Shown in pieces: positions 1 to 12,360 of a DNA stretch of 30,000 bases. Position numbers and translations under genes: made by a program. The stretch lies in the NCBI RefSeq assembly GCF_042767895.1, contig NC_091577.1, positions 25,555,400-25,585,399 of the forward strand, written 5' to 3'. This stretch comes from Penaeus vannamei. Taxonomy: Eukaryota > Arthropoda > Malacostraca > Decapoda > Penaeidae. Within the stretch, counting starts at the first letter, position 1, and the number at the start of each line of letters is the position of its first letter. Below the pieces are notes generated by a model that was given only the letters and a program-made list of their open reading frames with translations, was not told where the DNA came from and made no database searches.

Positions 1-96
1 GAAAAGAGAAATATTACTATTGTCTGTTTATATATAATGATTATTTAATAGTGATAATGTGTGAGTATACACAGACATATACAAAAGTCATATATC

Positions 97-139
97 TTTT
101 TTTTTTAACTGGAAATTTATGTGTGTGTGTGTGTGTGTG
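97..139. repeat. T10 tract and (TG)10 microsatellite
   Basis: A run of ten T at 97-106 is followed, after a short AT-rich spacer, by a perfect TG dinucleotide run at 120-139. Both are read directly from the sequence. Open frames across it translate to alternating Cys/Val or His/Thr and are repeat artefacts. Confidence 0.95.
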
Positions 140-370
140 AAGGTGTGTGAGTGCACAAGCACCATCATCACATCCGCAAGTACACACCAGCGGGTATTTA
201 TGTATAATCTGATGATCCATTTTTCACCGCGACTCCGGCCAATCTCGAGGAAGAGGTCGCTGGCTTCTGGAGGTCTTCTCGGCGGAAACGAAAGAGGGAC
301 ATTTCCTTCGTGAATAGACTCTTGAGACAACAGCTCCGAGCCATCACGAACGCAGAAGAAAGGGAAGTCC

Positions 371-509
371 AGAGAGAGAGAAAGAAAGAAAGAGAAAAAA
401 AGAAGGTTGGGAGGAAAATGTTTTACGTGTGTTTGTGAGCGTTCGTTTTGTTTAGGTGAGAGGGATGAGAGGAGGGAGAGAATATAGAAAGAGAGAGAGA
501 GAGAGAGAA
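371..509. repeat. Purine-rich GA/GAAA tract
   Basis: Two purine-rich segments flank a short mixed stretch. The first (371-406) mixes AG and GAAA units; the second (491-509) is a GA run. They lead into the (GATA)n array and share its purine bias on the plus strand. Confidence 0.85.
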
Positions 510-570
510 ATGAAAATAAAGATAGATAGAGAGGGGGGAGGCAATGGGAGAGGAAGGAAGGGAGGGGGGA

Positions 571-2605
<2,035 letters not shown>

Positions 2606-2707
2606 TTCAATTAACTCACATTTTACTTTCTCCCTCTTCCCCCATCCCTTCACTTTCCCTTCTGTATTACGTTTCTTTAGATTTTTACTCCTATCCCTCT
2701 TCGTAGT

Positions 2708-2741
2708 CTCCCCTCCCCTCCCCTCCCACCCCTCCCACCCA
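2708..2741 (-). repeat. CCCCT tandem tract, minus-strand G-quadruplex motif
   Basis: C runs of three to four separated by T or A, giving at least five G3-G4 runs with 1-nt loops on the minus strand. Single-base loops make this one of the stronger quadruplex candidates in the window. It lies about 100 bp after the CT array. Confidence 0.85.
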
Positions 2742-3429
2742 GGGCCAAGGGGACTTCAGTATCAGCAAAGGCCACACGTCCGCGTTGATCCAGGGGCTTT
2801 GTTATTAATTAATTCCCAAGTCCCGTTGGTCTCGGGACATCAGTGCAAGAGCTTCTCCGTTTCCTGTTTCTCTCTTCCTTCCTCTGTCTTTGTAGGCCTA
2901 TCCACACTCTTAAGTATGTGTGTGTGTGTGCGTGTTCTTAATGAGTGTGAATGTGCGTCTACGAGTAAGTGTCGACATAGCGTGAGTATGTGTTCGCTTG
3001 TACGGACGCGTGTTTTTTTATGTGTGGCTTAATAGGCGTGGTGTATTATGGGAGCCTACTTTATGTGTGTGCTTACGCGTGTGTACGTGACGGTTGTAAC
3101 AGTGTGTATCTTTTAATTCTCATGAATGAACGCGCATTCAAAGCCAGAACACACAGGCAGCGTAGTAGTATGTGATAATGTCGCGTAGTCACTATGCTAA
3201 AAGGGTCATAAACAAGTGTTAAGTGGTACTAAACTCATCCTTGTTGACTATGTTTGCACATAAAGTAGGGGGTCGATGTCTGGAAAGAGGGTGTATAAGG
3301 ATTAGAAAGTGTGATGGGGGTGTAAGTTTATCCCCGTCGCCCCCACCCCTACCCGACCCCCACTTCCTATGCTTAGAGTAACGGGGTGAGAACAACCTCG
3401 GAACAGGGGGTCGTTGCCAGAGCGTATTA
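2742..3429. other. Unique interval with TG-rich patches
   Basis: Non-repetitive sequence with a TAATTA core at 2806-2811 and short TG-rich patches around 2917-3090. Plus-strand frames of 60-77 codons are Cys/Val biased from the TG patches. No gene is recognised. Confidence 0.55.
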
Positions 3430-3600
3430 GAGAAGGTTGGGGGAGATAGAGGAGACGGTGAGGGTGAATGAGGGAGAGGGAGAGGGAAAATGAAAGGGAA
3501 GGAGAATGAGCAGGAAAGAGGGAAAGAGGTAGAGGCAGAAATAAAGGAGAGAAAGAGAATAGATGAGATATTAGAGTAAACAGATTAAAGGGGAAAGTAA
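3430..3600. repeat. Purine-rich GGAGA/GAAA tract
   Basis: Nearly pure A/G on the plus strand with irregular GAGGGA, GGAAA and GAGAA units. It is not a clean tandem repeat but is strongly strand-biased. The minus-strand frame is Leu/Ser/Phe low complexity. Confidence 0.8.
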
Positions 3601-3639
3601 AAAGAATATATAATAAGATCATTATAAAAAAAAATCAAT

Positions 3640-4140
3640 AAAGCAGCATAAAATCGCCAAGGATCAAATTTGACCGAAGGGCCGGCAATGGCACCTCGGA
3701 GTCCTCCTTATAAACATCACTTAATACACATCGTAAAAGCGCGCCGGTAAGATCCCAGTGGCTGACATTTACGACACGAGGTAGAGGGCGCGGGCACAAC
3801 ACGGCGGGGACATTTAAACGGCAATGGCGCGCGGTGGTGGGAATTCTGTCGGGAATTTGCCAGCCGCGCGCCACCTAGCCCTCCCGATATGGCCCGGGAA
3901 TGTGGGAATTTATATGAAATAATTTGCAAGGCGCGTTTATTGTTTTGTGGATATTGCCGTTGAGGGTTTTGTTGTAGGTTGTGGCGTCGGGGTCCCTCTT
4001 CTTTACACGTGGAAGTTCGCGCCATTTTTTCCACTGCCTCGACCGTTGTTTTTTGTTGGTGAATTTAAAGTGCGGATCTCCTCCGGTGTGGCTTTTTCTG
4101 CTTTTGGGAAGATGTTGGCGTATAAGTTATGAATTTGGAT
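3640..4140. other. Unique, CpG-containing island; candidate conserved noncoding block
   Basis: Mixed-composition sequence free of simple repeats, with CpG- and GCGC-rich patches around 3735-3880. It holds one exact Su(H)-type match, TGTGGGAA, at 3901-3908, followed by an AT-rich stretch. Overlapping minus-strand frames of 79-105 codons (3635-4034) show no recognisable domain. The island character is seen; a regulatory role is inferred. Confidence 0.3.
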
Positions 4141-4616
4141 GAATATATATTGTGTTGTATCCCAGAGGAAAAAAAAAACGGTCGGTACGTTTGATTCATT
4201 CATTTGAACGTACACCTTAGACTATAGTACAGTAAACGGTTGTATTGTAAATGCTCAAAATATTTGGTTGCCGGTTCGTACAAAACTTAACGGTAAGACG
4301 TTTGCTCACGTAGTAAAGTTTGAAAAAGCATTTAGAAGATACAGATACTCCCCAGACACGCATGAAAAGATAAAGGAAAGAACTAAAGCCCAAGAAACAG
4401 GCGAGCATCGGCCGAAACTGCCAACTGACGCTGGAATCCCAAGGAGCCGTCACGCCCCACTGAGAGAGAATTAGAATATCTTAGGGCCGTCAGAAAGCGC
4501 TCAAATATGGAAATTACCAATATGTAGCCTATTCAGGGGAATCTGCATCCATTTGTCCGAGCGTCTGTAAGCGGGTGGCGCATTGCCTTACATGTGTTTG
4601 TTAATGAGACGCACAG

Positions 4617-4625
4617 TGATTGACA
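4617..4625 (+). promoter_or_regulatory. Pbx/Exd-Meis/Hth-like composite site
   Basis: TGATTGACA matches the first nine bases of the known PBX-PREP/MEIS composite consensus TGATTGACAG. A second exact copy lies at 19511-19519. The match is seen; binding is inferred. Confidence 0.25.
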
Positions 4626-4664
4626 CAAGGTGAAGACAACTGGAAAAGGGTTTTAGATTGCATT

Positions 4665-4706
4665 AGCTCATGTTGTGAGCTGAATACTCATAATGAGTGA
4701 TCATTA
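4665..4706. promoter_or_regulatory. Three clustered perfect dyads
   Basis: AGCTCA/TGAGCT (4665-4670, 4676-4681), ACTCA/TGAGT (4686-4690, 4694-4698) and TAATGA/TCATTA (4691-4696, 4701-4706) occur in 42 bp. The second and third overlap. The last places two TAAT cores head to head, a typical dimeric homeodomain layout. Confidence 0.3.
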
Positions 4707-5297
4707 TTTGTTGTTTTTTCTCGGAAAACTAACAGTGGCAGTAATGGAATATGTCTGCAATTTTTTCCTTGACTCAGCCAAGCCATCGTATTTTTGTGTG
4801 GTCTTGGCTTGAAACGCGAACTCCCGTTTACCGACGCTTGCCCAAAGCGTGGCGATCGAGCACCGACAGCAAAACAGCAAACCGAAATTCAACCGCCACG
4901 AGGTGAAAACAACAGTGTCGACATGTTAATGAAGTCCTCCGTGATGTGAGAGATACGAAAATTTGTAAGATTACTGCGAGCTTACTGTATAGCGGGTCCA
5001 CCTCCCCTCCCTTACCCCCTCCCTCCTGATGGGACGCGGAAGGGGCGTTTCAGCAGCCCAAAGGCCTCCCGCAGGTAGGCTGTGAAGCGCTCAGAAGGCG
5101 ATGGCCACGGCAATCGTCGCCACTTGGTTATAGAGGCTTTTGTAGGCCTTTAATCTATAGTCGCTTTTCTAACAGGTTAAACCATCAAACTTCGTCACAT
5201 TTTTTGTTCATTTCTATGTTGCTGAATCACCTACTTAGTCATTAGACCTCTAATAGGACTGTTATCACATTTAACCACAATTTCTTTTCTTTTACAG

Positions 5298-5337
5298 GTT
5301 GGTACAATGTATTCGTCTGATGTGGAGAAAGCGGAAA
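5298..5337 (+). other. Candidate 40-bp micro-exon
   Basis: A pyrimidine-rich run ending in TTTACAG (acceptor AG ends at 5297) is followed by 40 bp and then a consensus-like donor, GTGAGTAT, from 5338. A CTAAT-like branch sequence lies about 50 bp upstream. Two of three frames are open; one reads VGTMYSSDVEKAE and contains an in-frame ATG with A at -3. I do not recognise the peptide, and no partner exon is identifiable in the window. Because acceptor- and donor-like pairs arise by chance in such pyrimidine-rich DNA, this is a candidate only. Confidence 0.25.
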
Positions 5338-5359
5338 GTGAGTATGAAATATAACAATA

Positions 5360-5408
5360 ACAGAGAGAGAGAAAGACAGAGAGACTGAGTGACAGACAGA
5401 CAAACAGA
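5360..5408. repeat. GA/GACA-rich tract
   Basis: A short purine-rich run of GAGA, AAGA and GACA units starts about 20 bp after the candidate donor site at 5338. Confidence 0.8.
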
Positions 5409-5789
5409 ACTTACCAAAAGGTAGGAGAAAGCAAACGCAATAGCCATTAAAGAGTAAACAACGGCACCAATGGCCGTCTAACGTTCAACATAGACAGACG
5501 ACCGACCTTGGCTACACTGTTCCAAAGTCATATATGGACCCACCGAAAGACCTTTCTTTGGCTAACTCTTCTCTCCTTCGGTTTCCTTTGTACCCCTGTC
5601 AGCCATCTACCATCCGTCTGCCCCCTGTCTGCTCCCCTGCCGCAGATCTTGACGCCCTCTCCCTGACCCCTGGCGCTGGGTAGCCCCCCCCCCCCATCCC
5701 CCGACGCCCACACCTTTCCTGACCCTTGCTGCGATGGCTGTATTTCAAGGTCTTGAATGAGTGTCACTTGGCCATTCATTTGTTTTCTT
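5409..5789. other. Unique interval with C12 run
   Basis: Unique sequence ending in a pyrimidine-rich stretch, with a homopolymer of twelve C at 5684-5695. The minus-strand 92-codon frame (5528-5806) is not recognised and crosses the C run as Gly repeats, which argues against coding. Confidence 0.5.
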
Positions 5790-6140
5790 CCTTTGCATCT
5801 TTTCATTTTCCTCCTCCTGCTCCTCCTCCTCTTTCTGTTCCTCTTAATCCCCTTTCTTTTTTAATGTATCTTTATTTTTTTTTTTTTCTTGGTCCTTCTC
5901 AATCTCCTCATTTTCCTTCGCTTTCCCTTTCCCTCACCCTTCAACTTTCTCCCTCCTCCTTCCTCACGCTTCCCTTTCTTTGAGGTTTCTCGCCCCTCTT
6001 TCCTCGCTGTATCTTCCCTCTTCGTCGCCAAGCCATATGTCTCATCCCCTCCTACCCCCCCCCCTCCTTCCAAAAAGCCAAAGGAGGAAAAGTGGCTCAC
6101 CCCCCCCCCCCCCTCCCCGCTCTCCTACACCCTTACCTTG
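5790..6140. repeat. Pyrimidine-rich tract with T13 and C14 homopolymers
   Basis: Irregular C/T-rich sequence with T13 at 5875-5887, a C run near 6054-6064 and C14 at 6100-6113. Frames across it are Pro/Leu/Ser/Phe biased and should not be read as genes. Confidence 0.85.
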
Positions 6141-6370
6141 ACACGCCACGTCTGTTGTCCTGCTTATTTATGTCTGGCTGTCATCCTTGTCGCTTCTCTC
6201 GCATCCCACACTCGACTGTCCATCTGTCTGCCTGTCTGTCTGGCCATGTGTGAATGCGTCCACCCATGGCTGCCCACCTGCCCGCCCACAGTGATCTTCG
6301 GCAGATTGAGGCTGAACTTGCATCTAATTCGCGCGCGCACACAGGCCCATCCACCCTTATCAACACACAC
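6141..6370. other. Short unique segment between pyrimidine tracts
   Basis: Mixed sequence with short CTGT and CCCACC repeats near 6215-6290. No gene is recognised. Confidence 0.5.
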
Positions 6371-6600
6371 TTCTACACACTTATATACACACACACACTC
6401 TCTCTGTCTATCTATCTCTCTTTCTATTGCTCACTTGCTCGCTTTCACATTCTTTTTTCTAGATCTCTTCCTATCCTTCCTTCTATCTTCTATCATCCTT
6501 CTCCTCTTTCTCCTTTCTTTCACCCTTCTTCACCCCCTATCCCTCTCTTTCTTCCTCCCTCCCTCCCCCCCCCCACTCCCCAGCCGAAGCAAGACGTTGA
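6371..6600. repeat. CA patch followed by pyrimidine-rich tract
   Basis: Short CA-rich and CTCT-rich runs (6371-6420) pass into irregular C/T-rich sequence ending in a C run near 6565-6575. Confidence 0.8.
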
Positions 6601-7262
6601 TGAATGCAACACAGAACCTCCTTAACCCGAGCCGGTAATAGGGGCGAGGGTGCAGACCAGGTGTATCACGTACATACCGCTCATTAATATACAATTGTTG
6701 TTGTGATCGTTTGCCGCTGCGGGGCTGGAGTTGTTGGGAGTTATGGTAATTATTTTTGTTGGGATGATATCGTAGTCTCGCTTATTTCATCCTAATTTGT
6801 TATCGTTTTTTTAGGTTTGTTAATTTTCTTTCTAGATAGTTTAGATATTGGTAGTATTAATTTTTTTCTTCTTTTCTTACTTTATTAATGGTGCTATTTT
6901 CGCCGTTCTCCTCTTTTTTCATTTACGTTCTTGTTACTATCATCATTACCATGATATTAATGGTGCGAGTAATAAACGTTGATTAATTACCATTATCTTT
7001 ATTCGCCGCTCCTTTCTGTCATCGTTATTGTCTGCATCATTACCATAATTTTATCATTCATCTTTATTACCGAAGATGATCACCGCCGTTATGATTATTG
7101 GCTCTCCATTATCATCGCCTGCATTGCAATAACAATCTGCGTACGTATTCTGGTTATTGATTATCAAGGGAGCCGGTGGAGCATTGCACAAATATCGAAG
7201 GATCAGGGTTGCTAAAAATAGAACACACGGTAGCAGACTGCATAAAAACCTGTGAGATACCA
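6601..7262. other. AT-rich unique island with homeodomain cores
   Basis: Unique AT-rich DNA with TAATTA at 6747-6752 and 6984-6989 and repeated ATTA/CATTATC words around 6935-7110. A plus-strand 78-codon Ile-rich frame (6979-7215) follows from the AT words. No gene is recognised. Confidence 0.4.
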
Positions 7263-7395
7263 TCAACCGGAATCTTCTCTCCCCCTCCTCTCCCATCCTC
7301 ATTCCCTCCTCTCCCCCTTCTTCGTCTTCGCCCTCTATTTCCTCTGAAGGACTTTTTTCTTTTCTTTCGTTTTTTTTTTTTTTTTTTTTTTTTTT
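7263..7395. repeat. Pyrimidine-rich tract ending in T26
   Basis: C/T-rich sequence ending in an uninterrupted run of 26 T at 7370-7395, the longest homopolymer I see in the window. I see no target-site duplication or retroposon body beside it, so a poly(A) tail of a minus-strand retroposon is possible but unsupported. Confidence 0.9.
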
Positions 7396-7448
7396 GATTG
7401 GCGTCTTTATTCATTTCCCTCTTTTGCTTTTGCGTTCACTTTCTTCCC

Positions 7449-7782
<334 letters not shown>

Positions 7783-7933
7783 ACAGTATAATAATCAGAC
7801 CATTGCGCCGCGCGTCTGCGTCCTTCCTGAATAATTCATACAATCAGACGTGTGTTGGTCCGCCGGCACAGACACTGAGGCGTCTCTGCGCTCGCTCGGG
7901 GACCGGGACGTGTCTTCTCCCACTCAAAGGGAT

Positions 7934-8475
7934 GTTGACTATTCCGCTCCCTCTCAGGGGATTCGTGGCTGTTCCGCTTCTGTTCAAAGGGTTGTTGACT
8001 ACTCCCTGGGAGGTGCTGAGTCTATTGCTCCCACTCGAGGGACTTGTGACTTTTGCGCATGGACTCAACTGGTTGTTGAGTGTTCGGTTGCTAATCTAAG
8101 AGGTCGTGGCTATTCTACATCCATTCAGAGGTTGTTGACTATTCCTCACCCATTCAAAAGATGTTGACTATTTCTCACCCATCCAAAGGTGGTTGACTAT
8201 TGCTCGCCCATTCAAAAGATGTTGACTATTTCTCACCCATCCAAAGGTGGTTGACTATTCCTCGCCCATTTAAAGGTTGTTAACTATTCCACACTCACTC
8301 ATTATGCTCGTGATGACCCGACACCCACCCAAGGGAGCCATAACGATCCGATACGCATTCATAGAGGGAGTTATGACGATTCCTACACGACTCATGTGAT
8401 TTTACGATCCTGCACACACCCAGGGACCCAGGAGGACATGACGTCCGACACTCACAGGATAGGTAAAGGCTTACA
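7934..8475. repeat. Decaying 29-bp minisatellite
   Basis: The unit begins GTTGACTATT and carries CACCCATTCAAAAG. Unit starts at 8134, 8163, 8192, 8221, 8250 and 8279 are exactly 29 bp apart. The units at 8163 and 8221 are identical, showing a 58-bp alternation. Upstream, unit starts at 7934, 7965, 7994, 8018, 8045, 8075 and 8106 are 24-31 bp apart and strongly diverged. Downstream, from 8308 to about 8475, related GATGA/GACGATTC units continue with poor conservation. Open plus frames here (to 8099 and 8167) show 10-residue periodicities only where units are about 30 bp. Confidence 0.9.
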
Positions 8476-9184
8476 TACACTCATGTGCTGGTTTGAGTAA
8501 GCGGTGTGGCTTGACGACTCCCCTTGGGTATGGCGGAGATGGTACAGAAGGTCCAGATGGTACAGCAGGGACACACTAAGAAATTTATTTGGTAAATCTG
8601 ATAGCTTTACTTTTGCACTGTACTTTTTTATTTACTTCAGGCATGCTAAAAATCTCTTGAATTTATTCTCTGTCACTTTGTCTTTTTATTTTGTCTTTAA
8701 CACCTTTTTGTCAATTAAATTAACTTGTCACTCTTATTCAAGTCTGTTTTATATTTTACTTTTAGAATCCAATGTTTTTTTTTTTGCCAATTGAGTAAAG
8801 TTCACGTGTTGATAACCTGGCCAGTCTTTTGTGATTGTGGACACGTCTGCGCGGATAAGTTCCTCGCTTCATTTCTTGTCAACTTTCTCGATCCTTTTCT
8901 TAGTTGCATTTTTGTGACCTTTTCCTTTGTGTTACTTCGCGCCGTTTTTAGCTGCCATTGTCTTAAAGGTCAGGCATAATGTGGGCATCAAATGATTACT
9001 TGTTCCCCGGGGGGTGAACATACAATGTGTGCACACATGTACACACACGTATGCACATGTGTGCATATGCTAAAGAACTAAATTGACTTACATATGAATA
9101 GGTAGAACCAAATAGCTTGGAAAAGATATGGAATACATACATACATGAATCGATAGAATGATAGATATAGATACATCTAAATGC

Positions 9185-9189
<5 letters not shown>
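8476..9189. other. AT-rich unique interval
   Basis: Non-repetitive sequence, T-rich around 8600-8790. Near its end are a TGTTC...GAACA dyad (9001-9020) and a perfect 14-bp palindrome, ATGTGTGCACACAT, at 9025-9038. Frames of 84-96 codons are hydrophobic and T-rich derived; no gene is recognised. Confidence 0.5.
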
Positions 9190-9261
<72 letters not shown>

Positions 9262-9326
9262 TCTCTCTCTCTCTCTCTTTTATATTTGCACACATTTATA
9301 TATACACATATGGATATATGTATGTG

Positions 9327-9414
<88 letters not shown>
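9190..9414. repeat. Compound (AT)34-(CT)9-(TA)-(TG) microsatellite
   Basis: Perfect AT from 9190 to 9257, then CT 9261-9278, a mixed AT/CA spacer, TA 9326-9343, and TG to 9414 with one TATG interruption near 9357. Frames translate as IYIY and CVCV repeats. Confidence 0.98.
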
Positions 9415-9417
<3 letters not shown>

Positions 9418-10671
9418 ATATTTATATGTATAACAGTAAAGACAAGCGCCCTTTACGCATAGCAGCGACATGTACATGTAGCAGAGTGCCAGCGTGTGCG
9501 TATGTGCACGTCCCCAGCGCACACGGAGGGGACGCGGTAGCATGAGGATGTGCGCGCAAGGTGACTTATAATGCGCGCCAACTTATATTAAGGCGGCCAT
9601 TGTTCGCCTCCGAGCGCCGCGTTTCTCCTTCAGCGCTGCGAAGTCCATAAAACCTGACCAACATCGTCGAGGAGGCTGGCCTGTGTTCTTGAGTTCATTC
9701 AGGTATACTCGGAGCCTTAATTTACATCATCTGATACGCTCGGCCTTTGGGGGCCCACCAGGTGTGGCCTAGCGTCTCAAGGCGTTCTGTGTCTGCGTGT
9801 GTGTGCTCTGTGTCTGTCTGTGGGCGTGTCTGTGCGTAGGTGGAATGGGAAGGGAGGGATGATCTCGTTGTTCCTTTTTTGGCAGTTGCAAATGCACGAT
9901 TGGGGGCATTTCCATAGGCTATCTGATAAGGACGCGCAGAGGTGTGTTGCTCGTGTTGCTGCCAGCGTCGGCGTTATTCATACAGACGGACCAAGAGCGA
10001 AGGGAAGCGTGGCCGTTAGTAGCGCTGCGTTGATGCTATCGGGCTATTTATGTGGAGTTCGCGTTGGATCTCTTTATGCTATCTGTTCCTTTTACAACGC
10101 GTGGCTGAAGCAAAAGCGGATTGCTTGCCTTTTTTCCTGTCTGTTTCATTACCGAGACGAATGACCTGTCAAGATTAAATGTTTAGACTGGCTGCAGTTT
10201 CATCTTTCACTTTGTAGATTATCCGTTGCTGCGCGTTTTGTATAATTCAATTTCGGAGAATAAAAGTCAAGTTTAATTTGTTTGGGACCATTTCGGGGGA
10301 GCGCTTCTCTGCTTGGGACCAGTGTAGGACATTTATCCCCCCCCCCCACGAAGCCCCGACGCAAAGGGTTCGCAGCTTCAAATGGGTTCACAGCCGAACA
10401 AAGCGACTAATAGTCCTCTCGCCTGTTTCCGTAAGCGCAGCGGCACTGTCTGGCGCGATTCACAGCAGCAGTGAAAGACGAGGCCAGAAATCCTCTCACC
10501 CGTGGAGGCCGGCACGTGCGGACACCCATGGCAGCTGTCATGGAATTTTATGGAGGTTTATTTCACCCTCGTTGCCGGCCGAGCGCTGGGGAGCAGAGCC
10601 ATTGTGTCAGCGGCGGGACATGGATTTCCTCTCAGGGAAAGCGCTCTCGCTCTCTCTCTTTATACATGCAT

Positions 10672-10672
<1 letters not shown>
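9415..10672. other. Unique, CpG-containing interval
   Basis: Mixed-composition sequence, CpG-rich around 9460-9660, with an AGGTGTG T-box half-site-like word at 9760-9766 and a 9-bp direct repeat, TTGGGACCA, at 10282 and 10313. The 121-codon frame at 9799-10164 has mixed composition but no recognised domain. No gene is supported. Confidence 0.5.
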
Positions 10673-10763
<91 letters not shown>

Positions 10764-10930
10764 GTATATGTTTGTATATGTATGTATTTTTAGACATGTG
10801 CGTGCATATATACATATACTCGCACACACTCATACACATACAAACATACATTTATATATACATATACAAATATACATACATTCATACATACACACTTACA
10901 TACATACATGCATGCATACACTCTATATTC
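10673..10930. repeat. (CA)42 plus degenerate TATG/CATA array
   Basis: Perfect CA from 10673 to 10756, then interrupted TATG/GTAT units and finally CATA/TACA units to about 10920. Left-hand TATG and right-hand CATA words are complementary. Long frames are Thr-His repeats. Confidence 0.96.
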
Positions 10931-11040
10931 CTCTCTCTCTCTCTCTTTCTTTCTTTCTTCCTCTCCCTCTCCTTCTCTCTGCCTGTCCTTTTATTCTATC
11001 CCTTTTCTTTCCTCTCATTATTTCTTTTTCCACTACCCAT
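10931..11040. repeat. CT/CTTT pyrimidine tract
   Basis: CT and CTTT units followed by irregular C/T-rich sequence, closing the compound array that begins at 10673. Confidence 0.85.
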
Positions 11041-11070
11041 TGTGTAGGATCCACAACTGGACCTAACGAG

Positions 11071-11097
11071 AAGTGCCAAAGCCCGTGGATGGCACTT
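11071..11097. other. Perfect 8-bp inverted repeat, 11-bp loop
   Basis: AAGTGCCA at 11071-11078 and TGGCACTT at 11090-11097 are exact reverse complements. Each arm includes the AAGTG/CACTT core used by NK-2 class homeodomains. The stem is too short for a microRNA precursor. Confidence 0.5.
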
Positions 11098-11374
11098 AGA
11101 GAGGATCCGATGGTGCCGCCCGGGAGCATGCAGGTTTCCCTAATTGCTCGGCTGTTGCGACACCATTCAGTACGGCCCGGTGGCGCCACGCAGACAAATG
11201 TTGCTTCTTTGATGCCCGGCCTATCTTGGCACCCTCACAGCACGCCCCCATATCGGTGAATGCCGTCGAAAGTAAGGCGGAAACATCACCTTATACGCGG
11301 GCGTGAGAGGTCAGCCAACGGGAGACGGGCGGGGGCTGTGATAGGCGCCGCCGGTGGGTGTCCTCGGAATCGTT

Positions 11375-11402
11375 GGGGGGTTGGGGGGGTGGGGGATGGG
11401 GG
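11375..11402 (+). other. G-quadruplex motif
   Basis: Four G runs of 6, 7, 5 and 5 bases separated by loops of 2, 1 and 2 nt on the plus strand. It is the cleanest isolated quadruplex motif in non-repeat sequence in this window. Confidence 0.8.
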
Positions 11403-12360
11403 TAGAAGGAAAGGGGGTCCAAGGGTGTCAGATATCGAGAGGTGCCAAAAGCTTAGGTGGCCCGAAGCCTCGACACCTTGTCTTTGGGCTACTTAATGGC
11501 TCTCCTTTTAGGAAACGATCGACTGCTTTTGGCGTGGATGCATAAATCTTGATTTTTTTTCTCCTTTTATTTTTTGGACTTTGGTTGTTTTTCTTCTTTT
11601 TTTTTGTTCCAAATTGTCTTTTATTGTTGCTTTGTATATCTTACTTTATCTGTTTACTTAATCTCCACATGGCATTTTATGTATATTTATATGTTTACGT
11701 TTGGATGTTTTGAATGTTTGAATTTAGTTCCTCGCGCAGGTTGTGTTGCAGCCCCGGTTGATCTCATTTGCTTTTAACAAGAGGGATACAAATTTTACTT
11801 ATGTATTACTGAATTACCATATGCACCAACTTTATATATAAATCTTTGAGGAGATCCGACACGACACAATAAGATTTTCTCTCCTTCTTTCTCCTCCCTC
11901 TCTCGCTTTAATACGTCAGATTATCCAAGAGTTAAATCGGCGTGTCTGACATCCTCACCACAGACCACAGTGTTCACTCGGCGCTCTGGGTGTGTGTACA
12001 CGTTCACTCGTCGCTGCATCCTCACAACACTCTCATATCATGCTCATTATAACCCTTTTTATCTCCGCATTTCGCGCTTATGACGTAGCGCGCAATTACA
12101 GACCGTATAGCAGTGAGACCAATGGACAATGAAAGAAGTTAAGGGAAGAAAGTGTGAAGGAATTCCGAGGGGCGTCGTTGCGCTGTCACAAGAGGGTTAG
12201 ATACTCGGCAAACAATAGACACATCGGTTCCGAAACTTCTCCAAACAAAAGACAATCACTTAGCCTCGAGTTGAAGCTGTGTCAATAGGGTCGATTTGGA
12301 CAAAGATTTACAGGACAAAGTCGTCCGTTTCGATACCCTTTTTGGTCGGAGGTCTCTATT

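Larger units (their letters stand above)
4141..5297. other. Unique interval with dyads and a Pbx/Meis-like site
   Basis: Unique sequence up to the candidate exon at 5298. It contains TGATTGACA at 4617-4625 and a nested dyad cluster at 4665-4706. Short frames (68-78 codons) on both strands are unrecognised. From about 5190 the sequence becomes T-rich, forming the polypyrimidine tract of the candidate exon. Confidence 0.5.
11041..12360. other. Unique interval with hairpin, G-tract and dyad
   Basis: Non-repetitive sequence containing a perfect 8-bp inverted repeat (11071-11097), a strong G-quadruplex motif (11375-11402), an ATGCATAAAT POU-like word at 11538-11547, and a CGCGCT/AGCGCG dyad around a TGACGT half-CRE (12073-12092). 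Short frames are unrecognised. Confidence 0.5.

Noticed and set aside
7370..7395. T26 as the poly(A) tail of a minus-strand retroposon
   Set aside because: I found no flanking target-site duplication, RNA polymerase III boxes or reverse-transcriptase remnant. The run sits within a wider pyrimidine tract.
10471..11259. 262-codon open frame through the (CA)42 array
   Set aside because: The centre is a Thr-His repeat, and the flanks show no recognisable domain or coding bias.
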